A stretch of DNA of 64,000 nucleotides from Usnea hakonensis (taxonomy: Eukaryota; Ascomycota; Lecanoromycetes; Lecanorales; Parmeliaceae): positions 1 through 64,000 of the forward strand of contig BLJB01000025.1 in the NCBI GenBank assembly GCA_013423325.1, in the 5' to 3' direction. The number at the start of each line of letters is the position of its first letter. The first letter of the stretch is position 1. The notes under the pieces were generated by a model. The model ran no database searches and was not told where the DNA came from. It saw nothing but the letters and a program-made list of their open reading frames with translations. Made by a program: the position numbers and the translations under genes. This document shows positions 1 through 11,007 of this stretch, one piece after another.

Positions 1-42
1 ATCCCGTAATTACCTTTCATGGCTTAGGTAGACACGACGTAT

Positions 43-66
43 AAATTCAAATTCAAATTCAAATTC
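43..66. repeat. AAATTC tandem repeat (4 copies)
   Basis: Four exact head-to-tail copies of the hexamer AAATTC lie at the edge of the RIP-degraded tract. It is a simple microsatellite with no evident function. Confidence 0.85.
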
Positions 67-370
67 AAAGTATTTATAAGTCTCCTTATAAATAAGATAT
101 ATAGTAATACCCCGCCTAGCGAAAAGATATAATAAAGCCTTTAATTAAGATAGATAAAATCGATTTAGATTTCCTATATAGCGATATTACTTAGAATAAC
201 GCGACTTAAGGGCTAAATCTTATAGGCGATAAGAATCTAGATAATTTCTAGACTTTTCTATATAATAAATAAGGCTCTTTCTAGTACTATAAAAGCTATA
301 TCTACTTATTTTATATATATATCGATATTTAGATAGATACTAGAAAACTATAAGTACTTAGTACGCTTAC

Positions 371-410
371 CCTCTACCCTTACCTCTTATCTTCTACCCT
401 TACCTCTTAC
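371..410. repeat. 20-bp tandem repeat, 2 copies
   Basis: Two adjacent 20-bp units (371-390 and 391-410) differ at two positions and read roughly CYTCTACCCTTACCTCTTAY. They form a pyrimidine-rich island inside the AT-rich tract. The unit is not the fungal telomere repeat CCCTAA. Confidence 0.7.
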
Positions 411-1935
411 CCCGCCCCAGTAATATAGGCCTCTTATAGGTAGGGTAATAAGAGTAGATAATAGTTTCTAGGGGTAGTTCTAGTACGATTCAGCCCCCTA
501 AATATTATAATTCCTATTAGTAGAGCTTTATAGTACCTTTAAAAAAAATTTTATATTATATCTAGAGTAGAGCTATATTAATTTTTTTTTAGTCTTTATT
601 AATATTAACTCCGGCCTTTTTAAATAGCTTTACTAGATTACTAATTACTCTATAGTTCTAAGTAGCTATAATAGCGTATAGGAAGCTTTCGAATCCCTTC
701 TTATTCTAATTATAATACGTCTTATATATTTAGAAGTTTTAGTATATCTATATCTTTAGAATTAAAAAAGAGGTCTTAATAGAATTTAGATTAGACGAAT
801 ATAATAGTAAAAAGGCTAATTTAATATCTACTTCTAAATATATATCTTCTAGCTCTTAAGACTTATAAGTCTTATAATTATTATATATTAATATTAAGCG
901 AGGGCCTAGTATAGGCGAATAGAGTAGTAAGACCTAATATTATATAAAATTATTAAAGATCTTAGTAGTAATAGAGCCTTAATATATAGTATAGATAATA
1001 TACCCTTCTAAAGAGATTACTGGTAAGATATTCTACCTCTTATACCTCTTTAGACTTCTAATTAGAATAGATATAACGCTAATTAGGGCTTATCTAGTAT
1101 AATAATTATCTTCTAGACCTTAATTAGTATATTATAGTCGATAGGGAGGAAGCTCTTACTAGTATATTTAATAGAAATACTCTCGTCTAAATATACTAGC
1201 TAATTACCTCGCTACCCGAGTAGTTATTATATCTACTAGTCTCGTAGATCTTAACTATATTAGGCTACTACCTATCTATACTTCTTTCGGCTAAAATCTA
1301 GACGTTTAAGCTTATATAATATAATAGACTTATCGACGAGGAGGTTAAATTTATTATATAGAAAAAAGTATATCTTATCTATATACGCTATAGAATATTT
1401 ATTAAGATAGTTAAATATTACTATATTATATATAAGATCTAGAGTACGAGGGCGTCCTTTATAGCTAATAGGCTCTAAGACTACCTCCCTCTACTCCTTC
1501 TAATATTTATAATATTAATATACTAAGAATTTACTAACTTAATACTTTAGGGCGATCTTACTATCCGTTTATCTATATTTTAAGTTATACTTAATAGCCG
1601 CTTTAATCTAGGGCGAATATGAGAGGCCTACTATAATAGCGATAGTAAGATATATAGCGACTATATAATATACTATAAGAGGTAGAATAAGGCCTTTTAT
1701 AATAACTATAAAAGATATAAAAAAGATAGTAATAATAAAAGAAATATATATAAAAGAGGTAGAGTTAAATACTATATTATAACTATAGGGAAGGCCGCTA
1801 AGAGGTATAGTAATAGTAAGGGTACGTATTTAGCTACTATACTAAATTATTACGGGGGCTACTAATAAGATTATATACCTCTTCTACACTTTTCTTAGTA
1901 ATCTCTATAGTAATAGCGAGGTTATTAGTATTCAG

Positions 1936-2348
1936 CTTATATTTAGTGGTTCCCGCACCAAATTTTAGTGGGGGAGCGATCATGGTTTCGCTAACGGCCA
2001 AAATTCGGTTGATTTGCAACAGGCAGTAATGCAGGTACAAGCCGTCTACGGCCCTTACCCGTCATAAGTAGCTGCTAGAGTCTAGCACCCGAGTGCTCGT
2101 ACTAGCTTGGTAGACCTCTAATATCTGTTATGGTCTAATATTAATGTCATAAGATACATGTTTCAAACCCGAAAATCCGAGGAGAAAGCGGGTGAACTCC
2201 ATTGTCCCGATGTAGCAACTTGCAGCATTTCGCTGGGAGGGGTTCAATAGAGCAAATCGCTTTACGGGGTTGTCGATCATGAGAGGCCTTTCCTCCACAA
2301 CACTGGCGAATGACCGAAGTTTGGACGTTGCCACTTTGATCGCCGTAC
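1936..2348. other. Unassigned stretch between RIP tract and oxidase pseudogene
   Basis: Base composition is close to normal here but no coding signal is convincing. The oxidase pseudogene downstream should have roughly 80 more N-terminal residues, and they could not be found here, so the 5' end of that gene seems to have been replaced or rearranged. Confidence 0.4.
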
Positions 2349-3904
2349 TTGAATCTCTTTTCACCGATCGGAGTACTTACTCTTAATGCAAGCATCGTTT
2401 CTCCATCCTCTATTGAAGTATCGCTGTTTCAAAATGCGAGCTGTGATCCATTCACACCGGAAGCGAAGCCTTGTACTTTAGGGAATTATATCAACTACGC
2501 TATAGATGTAATAAATGCGGTAGATATCTCTGCTAGTCTCGCTATTGCTAAAAAGACAAATATCCGAGTCGTTATCAAGAATATAGGTTATGAGTACGCT
2601 ATGCCCAATTTCCTATACTGGAATCCTCGCTGAAAATTATTAGTCTTCTAGGTAAATCGATAGGGAGGGGTGCCCTAGGGTTATGGATCCATAATCTCAA
2701 GTCTATCGATTTCCTTAACTACGAAGGTTTAAATTACAAGGGATCTGCCATCAAAGTAGGCGCCGGCGTATAGGCATACGAGGCCTATGCTGTAGCCAAT
2801 GCCCGTGGACTTCGGGTTATAGGAGGCACGTGTCCTATAGTCGGCTTGGCCGGTGGTTATACGTAAGGAGGAGGGTATTTAATTCTTAGCTCTACGTACG
2901 GTCTTGCTGCGGATAATGCCTTGGAATGGGAAGTTATCACCGTAGCTGGTATATATGTCGTTGCTTCTCAGACCTAGAACCAGGACTTGTACTGGGCTCT
3001 AAGCGGTGGTGGGGTAGGCACTTTCGTAGTAGTACTGTCCCTGACCTCTAGAGCCTTTACCGATGGTATAATGGGGGGTGCATCCCTAACGTTTAACTCG
3101 GACGATGTTATATTGGACACTTATTGGGACGCCATTGGGCTACTTCACGAAGCAATTCTAGCTTATGTCGATGTTGGTGGTATCGTTGATTACACTGTAA
3201 CGCGTACCGCTCTTATTGAAAACGTGTTTAATTTCCCCGGGAAAACGAAAGCCCAAGTTAGCACCCTAGTCTAGCCGCTCAAAACCAGCTTAACTAAGCT
3301 TGGAATTAACTTTTCGATGAATGTCACTTCGTTTCCAACCTTCATTCAACATTTCAACAACTATTTTAGACCTCTTCCGTACGGCGTAAAGACATCAGCG
3401 CAGGTTACCGGGAGTCGTTTAATTCCTCGCTCTATTATCCTTAATGATAACAGAGCCCTTACTACTACCCTTCAGAGTATTACCTCTAGTAGCGATTTCT
3501 TTATCGTCGGCCTTAGAATTTCTGCTCCACTCACCCTCTCGTCTAACAACACTTCAACTTCTAACGCTGTTTTGCCCGCTTGGCGTACCGCCCTCCTTCA
3601 CTTAGTTGTTGGTGCTAATTGGAACTTTACGGCGCCAATCTCCGATAATCTCGCCTTACAAGCCCGATTGACAAATGAGATCGTGCCGTCACTGGAGACC
3701 CTCACACCGGGAAGCGGAGCGTATCTGAACGAGGCGAACTTCCAGCAGTCAAACTTTCAGCAGGACTTCTACGGGGCGAATTATCCCAAGCTGTTGCAGG
3801 TGAAAAGGGAGAGGGATCCGGAAAATCTGTTTTATGCAACAACGGCCGTGGGAAGCGAGGCATTTGAGGTGGAAGACTGTGTCGTTCCTGATAGAGATAC
3901 CTGA
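2349..3904 (+). pseudogene. FAD-linked oxidase (BBE-type) pseudogene, RIP-damaged
   Basis: The pieces read in order as a secreted-type FAD-binding-4 / berberine-bridge oxidoreductase. The first segment (to about 2632) matches the run-up to the flavin site. A middle segment (about 2655-2985) keeps the G-G-T-C flavinylation region (GGTCPIVGLAGGYTQGGG if the in-frame stop is read as Gln). The last segments (2987-3274 and 3317-3904) include the C-terminal BBE domain ending ...DPENLFYATT. Several in-frame TAG/TAA codons sit where Gln is expected (for example around 2771, 2975 and 3272), and a histidine usual after GGG is tyrosine. These are the changes RIP makes (CAG to TAG, CAC to TAC). The N-terminal part is missing. 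The last 600 bp is less damaged. It is a dead gene; its former substrate cannot be told. Confidence 0.75.
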
Positions 3905-4105
3905 GCAGATTGTGGTCATAGATAGCAGGTATCGAAGCAAGGCCACATGCCAAGTGGGACCATTAGATATCGTAGCATCGTAGCTCACTGTTACCCCTAA
4001 GTACCTCTTAGCAAGCCCTAGCCTTACGGAGCCTAGTGCGTCTTGGCAGAGATTGCCGCTACTACCTTCCTGTAGTCCTATTTCTTGACAGGTAAGCAAT
4101 TGATC

Positions 4106-5473
4106 ATGTCTTGGAAAAGGGTCAGAGAGGGTTGCTTCGAGCGCCCGCTCGGTGAAACTGAAAAGCTTCTCTGGCTGATAGGAGCATCTACATATCCTTT
4201 TGGAAAAGATGAATGGCACCTTTTCACCACGGCAAGGCTTAGCTTTGGATCTGACAAACCCTTTGACGATGATATCGTTGCTGCGTTGCGAAGGTCCTGG
4301 ATAAGCCTCCGTTTTGACCACCCAAGCATAGCCGCGGTCACTGACGGGAGTATTCTCACATATGATGTCCTAGACGCAACTCAATTAGAACAATGGGCCA
4401 ATAAGACTTTTCTAGTGGACAGAGACACTAAGGAGGCCGAAGACATTATTGCGAGCGTTGGCCCTTGCGAACAAGCCCAATTGCACGTCCTGCCCGATAC
4501 CCGTCAGCTTGTTCTACATACAACCCATTGGCGTAGTGATGGACGTGGGATGCCTCAGCTGCTGGACAGACTTCTCCATATCCTGACTCATCCGCAATCA
4601 GATTCCCCGCGATGGGGTGATGAAGTCGGTCGTCTCACTATCTGCCTTGAGGATGCGGCCAATATGGTTGATCAAGTATCTCCACAGGACCAGACACGCA
4701 TCAAACAAATGGCCACCAATCTCCTCAAAGGTTCCCCAGCCCTGACAATTTCTTGCCTCGGCGACCCAGACACGGAGCCTAGGTCTCCGCGTCGCTGTCT
4801 CCTGACTTTGCCAGCACCTCAAACCAATGCCCTTATTCTCGGCTGCAAAGCTCGCAACCTCTCCGTAACCGCTGCTGTCCACGCCGCTATTGCAGTAAGC
4901 AACATCACTCACGCCGACCAGGCTTCCAAGTCCCTTGATTATCGCAGTTCTCTCCGTCGCGACCTGCGTGATCGCCTTGAACACCCACACAACTCGCCCG
5001 CCTCCGCAGCTGCCCTCTTCAACACGGCCACCGTCTTTAGTCTGCCGGTCAACGGAACATGGGCCAGTTTTGCAGAACGGCTCACGGAAGAGTATCGAAG
5101 CGGCTACGATGACGAGCTGTTCCGCCTCCACCGCGTCTATTACCGACAATTAGTCGCAGATATCACGCAGGCGGCGGAGACAGAGGGCGGTGGGACGGCA
5201 CGCGCGGCCGACGTCGATATCAGTAGTATCGGACTGGTCGAGGACTTAATGCGCAGGGAGTACGGACAAGGCTCAGATTTGGTGCAGGTGCAAGAAATGA
5301 CGGTCAGTGTGAATACATGCTCGAGGCAGGCGGCGGTGTTTGTTTTCACATTTCGAGACCGTCTGAATCTATACATGACATACAACGAGTCGTTCCATGC
5401 AAGGAAGGACATGGAGGGGTTCTTGGAGGAGGTAAGGCAGACGCTGGTTACAGAGCTTGATATTGGCGGTTAG
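4106..5473 (+). CDS. CoA-dependent acyltransferase-like protein (BAHD/condensation superfamily)
   Basis: A single-exon 455-residue protein. The ATG at 4106 (MSWKRV) is preferred because the frame upstream offers only a TTG. The W-x(n)-G-x-x-E-R-P-L-x-E start followed by a long variable region is typical of fungal acetyltransferases related to the trichothecene and alcohol acetyltransferases. The catalytic H-x3-D-G signature is present as HWRSDG (H141, D145). The C-terminal part (LNLYMTYNESFHARKDMEGF) resembles the end of the same fold; no DFGWG box is obvious. Such enzymes transfer an acyl group from CoA to an alcohol or amine, usually in secondary metabolism. Its neighbours (dead flavin oxidase, cupin, GMC oxidoreductase, methyltransferase) fit a tailoring role, but the substrate is unknown. 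Confidence 0.65.
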   Translation: MSWKRVREGCFERPLGETEKLLWLIGASTYPFGKDEWHLFTTARLSFGSDKPFDDDIVAALRRSWISLRFDHPSIAAVTDGSILTYDVLDATQLEQWANKTFLVDRDTKEAEDIIASVGPCEQAQLHVLPDTRQLVLHTTHWRSDGRGMPQLLDRLLHILTHPQSDSPRWGDEVGRLTICLEDAANMVDQVSPQDQTRIKQMATNLLKGSPALTISCLGDPDTEPRSPRRCLLTLPAPQTNALILGCKARNLSVTAAVHAAIAVSNITHADQASKSLDYRSSLRRDLRDRLEHPHNSPASAAALFNTATVFSLPVNGTWASFAERLTEEYRSGYDDELFRLHRVYYRQLVADITQAAETEGGGTARAADVDISSIGLVEDLMRREYGQGSDLVQVQEMTVSVNTCSRQAAVFVFTFRDRLNLYMTYNESFHARKDMEGFLEEVRQTLVTELDIGG

Positions 5474-5983
5474 TTTGAGGACTCTATGGATCGACTTAAA
5501 AGATCGTTTTCGGTCTATGTGAGCCTTTCAGCTGCATGGTTAGATATAGAACAGTGTCTCATTTAAATATGCTTGAGGGTATGCGGATTCTTACCCTGTG
5601 CGAGTAGCGTTATAGGTACCTTAGTCACTGATATGTGGCTTGTTTCGAGGCGCTTGCATCCGAAGAGGACGTTTACCTACTTATCAGCTATGGTTCTACT
5701 CTAAGGTAATTGTTGGCACTATCTGATAGCTTAGGGCTAGGGTACCCCCTCAGCGCTATTCTTAATTAGGAAGGATCGTAAATAAATATAGGCTAGTCAT
5801 ACAAAAAGAATGCGCCGACTGGCTTGAAGTTCTGCGCATAAACGGCCCCTGCCGGAGATTAGCACGAGTCTGGCACGACGACCAATATTTAGAAACAGTA
5901 AAGCAGTATAGGAAAAAAAATACACAGCCTTCCAGTCACCGTACCTCTCTTAATCAAAGCCACTCCGCAAACGCATTAGCAAC
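5474..5983. other. Intergenic, acyltransferase to cupin
   Basis: No coding signal is seen in these 510 bases. The sequence is somewhat AT-rich and presumably holds the terminator of the acyltransferase and the promoter of the cupin gene. No clear motif was found. Confidence 0.5.
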
Positions 5984-6601
5984 ATGGTTTCCAAAAACCC
6001 CAGCTCCGTTGAAACCAACGACATCACCCAGCTTCCCCCCGGAATGCTCGACTCCTCCCGCCGCAAGATCTGGAACCCCTTAGCCAAAGACTGGGCCATC
6101 TTCGAAAAATACGGGCGCGAGACCGGCGGCGAATACACGCTTCTAACCGTCTCTGTCGCGCCGGGCGGAGAAAACGCGGCCCACTGGCACGGCTCTTACT
6201 CGGAAACTTTTACCGCGGAGAAAGGTGCCGTCGGTATTTACTCTACGTCTACGGGCAGGATGATCCTGTCGCCCGGCGAGAGCGCTACTGTGACGCCCGG
6301 GGTGGTGCACCATTTTTTCAACCCGGGCGATGAGGAGGTCGAGATGAAGGTCGAGCTGCGCCCTGCGCGGGAGGGGTTCGAGAAGGGGCTGTATGTCCTG
6401 TATGGACTTGCGAGAGATGGTAAGAGTAAGAAGGGCGGTATCCCGAACAGCTTGATGCATTCGGCTGTGGTGTCTTGCATGTCGGATATGTGGCCGGCGG
6501 GTTGGGGGGGCGCGGTTCTGACGCTGGTTTTGAAGATCTTGGGGGTTTGGGGGAGAGTGAGTGGTGTGGAAGAGCGTTTGGTAAGACGCTATTGGGCTTG
6601 A
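5984..6601 (+). CDS. Single-domain cupin protein
   Basis: A 205-residue intronless reading frame beginning MVSKNPSSVE. Residues about 40-130 form one RmlC-like cupin barrel: a histidine-rich first motif (AAHWHGSYSETF), a glycine turn (LSPGESATVTPG) and a second motif VVHHFFNPGDEE, giving metal-ligand-type histidines. The C-terminal 40 residues are hydrophobic (VLTLVLKILGVWG) and could associate with a membrane. Cupins of this size in fungi act as isomerases, dioxygenases or cyclases in specialised metabolism, or have no known role; the sequence does not decide. It lies between the acyltransferase and GMC oxidoreductase genes on the same strand. Confidence 0.75.
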   Translation: MVSKNPSSVETNDITQLPPGMLDSSRRKIWNPLAKDWAIFEKYGRETGGEYTLLTVSVAPGGENAAHWHGSYSETFTAEKGAVGIYSTSTGRMILSPGESATVTPGVVHHFFNPGDEEVEMKVELRPAREGFEKGLYVLYGLARDGKSKKGGIPNSLMHSAVVSCMSDMWPAGWGGAVLTLVLKILGVWGRVSGVEERLVRRYWA

Positions 6602-8433
6602 GACGCGGTGGGGAGAGGGGAAATGTTCTGTGCGGATGAGAGAGTCGATGACTCGAGTAGCTTCAGAGTTTCAGGGGTATCGATTCTCTCCTATGATTAG
6701 TGCTTACTTTCTTCTCCCAGGAGTGGAAGAATCTCGATAATAGATGGATAACGCGATATGAATTTAGTCTATATAATATGATGATAGTTCGTTCAGTGCG
6801 ATCTTGATCGCTTTATAGTTTATTAAAATGTCGTAGATAGCAGAAGGCGGGGCCTTATAGAAGAGAATCGCTTTATGTCGAGTATTCTAGGTACTTAGTA
6901 TAATATACTTAGCTAAGGCTCCCGGTAGTATTTCTAATATATCCACTATCTATAAGAAGTAGAATTAGATCCCTTAGTAGGTCATCGTCTTGTCTAAAGC
7001 TATAACGTCAAATCTAAATCAATACCCCCCTTGCGACCCAAGCTTTGTGGTCGTAAGATCATCTACTTTCCTCCGACCCATAGGAACATCCAATCTCCCG
7101 CTACGCCCTTTCCGCGCCCTCATCCACATCCCGTATGAAAAAAAGGAGCAGTGCACACCGCAAAGCCGTAGTCATAGATCCACAGAGCCAAGTCAACGAA
7201 ACCAACCGACAGATCTTATAAGCTTACATCTTTCTTCTCTCTTCTTTCTCGATCTCGACGCCGTACTATGTAATGTGGCTTTAACATGACCAGTCGGCTG
7301 TAATAAGCCCGGTTCCAAATACTGCAAGGAGCTCGATCTGAAGGAACGCCTACGGCCGTCTAGGCCTTACGACCTCCGAAACAATAGCAACGGACACATA
7401 GTATTACTTACATGGAAATGACCTGGTAATTGAACCGGTATCCGGAATCCATACTATTGCTGCGAAATCGTGGGGTTTTCATCCACGTAATTTCAGTTGT
7501 ACAATAATATGTCTCATGAAAACCTTCAAGCCGGACCTGTGCTTATGCGGGCCCGGAGATGAGTGTGCTTTATTCGTATGAGAGCTCGCCGGTCTAGATG
7601 ACGCTCACGCGGCAAGTTTAGGTTATCGGTTGGGAGGAGATAGGTTTAAGAAGAGGTTTGTGTGATTTCTCATATTCAGCTTTCAGCGAGAAGAGATAGA
7701 ATGAATGCGGTCTCTTCAATGCCGCTTTTCACTGGGCGATGTAGTACAAATTTCCCTCAGGCGCTATCGGGGTTTCACTCATGTAAACTCGAGACTTCCT
7801 GTTTGACCACTGATTTTAGCAGGAGATGAGACATGCCGATCGATCAAAGGGGGGACGGTGAATAATCCTTGATCATCCGTGTGAAGCATAGGACCCTGGG
7901 CACTGAGCTGATGAGACGATTTCCAAGACGGACTGAGCACGGGCTCTGGCTGACCAATCGTATCTCAGGCCATTTTCGGGAAATTACCTTAACACTTTCA
8001 TGCAGCATCATCGGATGCAGCTCCCCATTTCGTGCTCTTCAGCATTTACGGCCGTCGAGCGGCATATGGATCGGTGAAGCGGGGTACTGCTGCAGCTCAT
8101 GCTCGTATTTACCATGTGGAGTGCGCTCCCATTTTAGTGTTAAAGACGCCAGTCGAGTAGACAGGGCCTTGTCTACTATTCTTTCCATTTCCGACAACTC
8201 TTCACAGGGTAGTTGTTAGGGCACGGGGATCACACCTCGTGTTAGAGCCTCTTCAACACTACCAGTGTTGAGTCTTCTGAACAGTAGACCCTAACGTGCC
8301 CTCACTTCTCAATATTTGAAGGGAACTTTCTGTACATAGAACTTCTTTAGTTTTAATACCTCATTACTACACCTACTTGATATCTCAGCACCGGTCCAAA
8401 CACTCTTGAGCTCTTTGATTTCTCCCCCCAACC
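6602..8433. other. Long intergenic region with an AT-rich patch
   Basis: No gene could be supported in these 1.8 kb. The part from about 6740 to 6990 is AT-rich with RIP-like words, suggesting a small repeat remnant. The rest has ordinary composition with only short chance reading frames. The last 220 bases hold inverted repeats described separately. Confidence 0.5.
8218..8302. promoter_or_regulatory. Nested inverted repeats upstream of GMC gene
   Basis: An inner hairpin has arms CAACACT (8254-8260) and AGTGTTG (8264-8270) around a 3-base loop. It is flanked by an outer perfect 8-bp pair, AGGGCACG (8218-8225) and CGTGCCCT (8295-8302). The structure sits 130-215 bp upstream of the GMC start codon. 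It could be an operator for a dimeric regulator; this is inference. Confidence 0.4.
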
Positions 8434-10372
8434 ATGGTCAAAGTACAATCACTGGTCAACGTACCATCATTCGAAGAAGTCTACGACTTCATAATTGTCG
8501 GTGGGGGTACTGCAGGCCTGGTGGTAGCACGCCGTCTCTCGGAGAATCCGAACATCACAGTACTGGTGCTTGAGGCCGGAAAAGACCACAATGATGACCC
8601 AAGGGTTAAAACTCCTGCGCTTTTTCCTTCTCTCATGGACGACCCCGAATTTGACTGGAAATTCATCACCGAGCCTCAGGTATATAGTAGTTCTCTTTCC
8701 TATCGTTCGAATCTGGAGCGGTAAGACCCTCATTTTCATCGTATTAATCTCCCTTTTGCTGTAGGAGAATCTCAATGGACGAATGGTGGGGCATCCCCGA
8801 GGTCGCCTTCTTGGTGGATCGAGCGCGATCAACTCCGAGGCACTAGTCTATCCTTCCAAAAGAAGCGTTGATGCTTGGGCCCTGCTAGGCTATCCTGAGT
8901 GGACCTGGGATACGATGGTACCCTACTACCAGAAATTTCATACCTTGGCTGCTCCTTCCTCCTCTGTGAGCGAGGCCTTGGGCTTGGACTATCTCGATGA
9001 CGAGATGCAGGGTAAGACTGGACCAATTCAAGCCTCCTTTCCAAACATGGACAACCCTATTCAAAAGGCTTGGGTTGATACATTTCGTAAACTGAATCTC
9101 AACATGACTGCGGACCCTCTCACCGGAGAAGCCATCGGAATTTTCAGCAATCCGTGTACCATCAACCAAAATACTAAGGAACGAAGTCATGCTGGGAGTG
9201 CGTATTACGCACCAGTTGAGGGACGCATGAATCTGCACCTTGCAACTGAGGCTCACGTGGAGAGGATTCTGTTTGAGCGGGACGGCGAATTGTGCACAGC
9301 ACGTAAAGTTCTATTCACTCATCGACGCGCGACTCAGACGGTGAGAACAAGGAACGAGGTCATTCTCTCAGCCGGCACTTTCCAGTCTCCGCAAATCCTT
9401 GAGCTTTCAGGGATTGGAAATGCAGAGTTACTACGTTCTCACGGTATTGAGGTGCTTGTTGACAACCCTGCAGTTGGTGAAAACCTCCAAGATCATCCTA
9501 TGACAAGTGTCAGCTACGAAGTTAACGAAGGCGTCATGACCGGAGACCTTATGAGAGACCCTGAATTCGTGCAAGCGGTGACCAGCATGTACAACGACCA
9601 TAAGACTGGACCTCTTTGCAGCGGAGGGTTGGGCTCTTGTGGATTTCTGTCTCTTCCCAAAGATGCACAGAAAGACAGCCAACAGGAGTGGAAGCAGCTT
9701 CTGGACGAGCACCTAAGTCAAGGCCAGCTTGAACATCCAGCCGGGTTACAGAACAGCATCATCCGGGGAATCTTAGAGAGTCCGACCGATGCTTCTGCTA
9801 GCTTCTTCATGGTCCCACAGCAGGGAAACTTTGATAGAGGCCCTAGTCCCAAAGATCTTTTTCGCCTGGCCGTACCCGGAAATTTCATAGCTATCGGTGT
9901 CTCCATACAGCATCCACTCTCTCGTGGGACTGTCCACATCAAAAATGCAGATCGACACGCAAAACCAATAGTGGACCCAAGATATCTGTCGCACCCTCTA
10001 GATCTAGAGCTCTATGCCCGTCATATGCTGCGGCTAGAAGAAATAGTACAGACGGAACCGCTTGCTGGCTTCCTCAAACCGAATGGCAGGCGCAACGCGG
10101 AGAATGCTTTCATGACAGACTTGTCTGCCGCAAAGCGCTATCTGAAGGAGACAGTTACATCCTACTGGCACCCAACAGGAACTTGCGCGATGATGCCCAG
10201 GGAACATGGCGGTGTGGTGGACGGCCAATTGATGGTACACGGTACGACTAATCTGAGGGTAGTCGATGCTAGCGTTTTCCCGTTGATACCTCGGGGCAAC
10301 ATTCAATCAAGTGTGTATGCTGTGGCCGAGCGCGCAGCCGATTTAATCAAGGAGAAATTGGGAGCAATTTGA
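8434..10372 (+). CDS. GMC oxidoreductase (FAD-dependent)
   Basis: Two exons, 8434-8679 and 8765-10372, separated by an 85-bp GT-AG intron, give 617 residues. The N-terminal dinucleotide fold is clear: FIIVGGGTAG with the glycines at residues 23-28 and E/D-ending second strand (VLVLEAG). Across the splice the conserved EPQ-EN-LNGR and PRGRLLGGSSAIN motif reads in frame. The C-terminus carries the GMC active site: H551 in YWHPTGTCAMM and N594 in PRGNIQSSVYAVAERAADLI. GMC enzymes oxidise alcohols or sugars with O2 or another acceptor. There is no signal peptide, so it probably acts inside the cell, like the versicolorin-synthase/aryl-alcohol-oxidase relatives found in metabolite clusters. It is paralogous to the GMC gene at 58949-60729. 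Confidence 0.9.
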
Positions 10373-10455
10373 TGTGTAGGCCAGGCGGATGAGCAGGATC
10401 AAGTAATCAAGTAGTAAGAAATTGCGCCTATTCTCCATAAACGTCCTATCGCAGG

Positions 10456-10540
10456 GCGGAGAAATGCGCTGATCGGAGAAATGCGCAGGGCGGAGAAATG
10501 CGCAGGGCGGAGAAATGCGCTGGGCGGAGAAATGCGTCCC
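10456..10540. repeat. 17-bp minisatellite, 5 copies
   Basis: Five contiguous units of exactly 17 bp, consensus GCGGAGAAATGCGCAGG, start at 10456, 10473, 10490, 10507 and 10524. Units differ at the ends only. The array lies between the GMC stop codon and the methyltransferase start. An open frame runs through it, but the methyltransferase start is well downstream, so it is probably not translated. Confidence 0.9.
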
Positions 10541-11007
10541 GTCACGAACGCATAAAGCGTCCCTGCCGCCGCTGGCTACTCCGTACGTACCCTGCTTATA
10601 CTTTTCCATTAAGCTTTCATGTACCTAGGTATGTTGTGCTAGCTACCTTACCTTACTTACTTTCCTATGTGAACCGTGGATGGACGGAACTTAGCCCCCC
10701 CCCAGATGCAGATTCACAAAGTTTATTAGACAATGGCCAAAAAGCAATTTCTCCTTCCCGATCCGTGAGCTTTGGGCAGAGTACTAGAGTGGATTGGGGA
10801 AAATGGGATGCAGTCCGACGCATTGATAGCTGGCGTGATGACGTCGTCGTGCGATATGACAAATTATTGAATGGTACGCTGTCTGGAGAGACTATATATA
10901 TATATCAAAAAGCTGGCTCCAAGACCTTTTCCAATTCTCCTATCAGCATCCCAATCTATTCGATCCATCGTCGAAGCGTCCCGTCGATCCTAAAACAGGA
11001 AACAACC

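Larger units (their letters stand above)
1..1935. repeat. RIP-degraded AT-rich repeat relic
   Basis: This stretch is very rich in TA, TAT and TATA words, with stops in every frame, as expected after heavy repeat-induced point mutation (C to T on both strands). It ends abruptly near 1935, where normal base composition resumes. No protein domain could be recognised after reading both strands, and no terminal repeat or target duplication is visible because the left end lies outside the window. It does not share the LTR or primer site of the copia element at 28432-33997, so it is a different or truncated repeat. RIP acts on duplicated DNA in Pezizomycotina, so a second copy probably exists or existed elsewhere. 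Confidence 0.8.

Noticed and set aside
371..410. Possible interstitial telomere repeat
   Set aside because: The unit CCCTTACCTCTTA differs from CCCTAA and has a 20-bp period.
10498..11007. N-terminal extension of 170 codons to the methyltransferase
   Set aside because: It translates the 17-bp minisatellite and promoter-like DNA, has no conserved residues, and the family starts at MPLDDYV.
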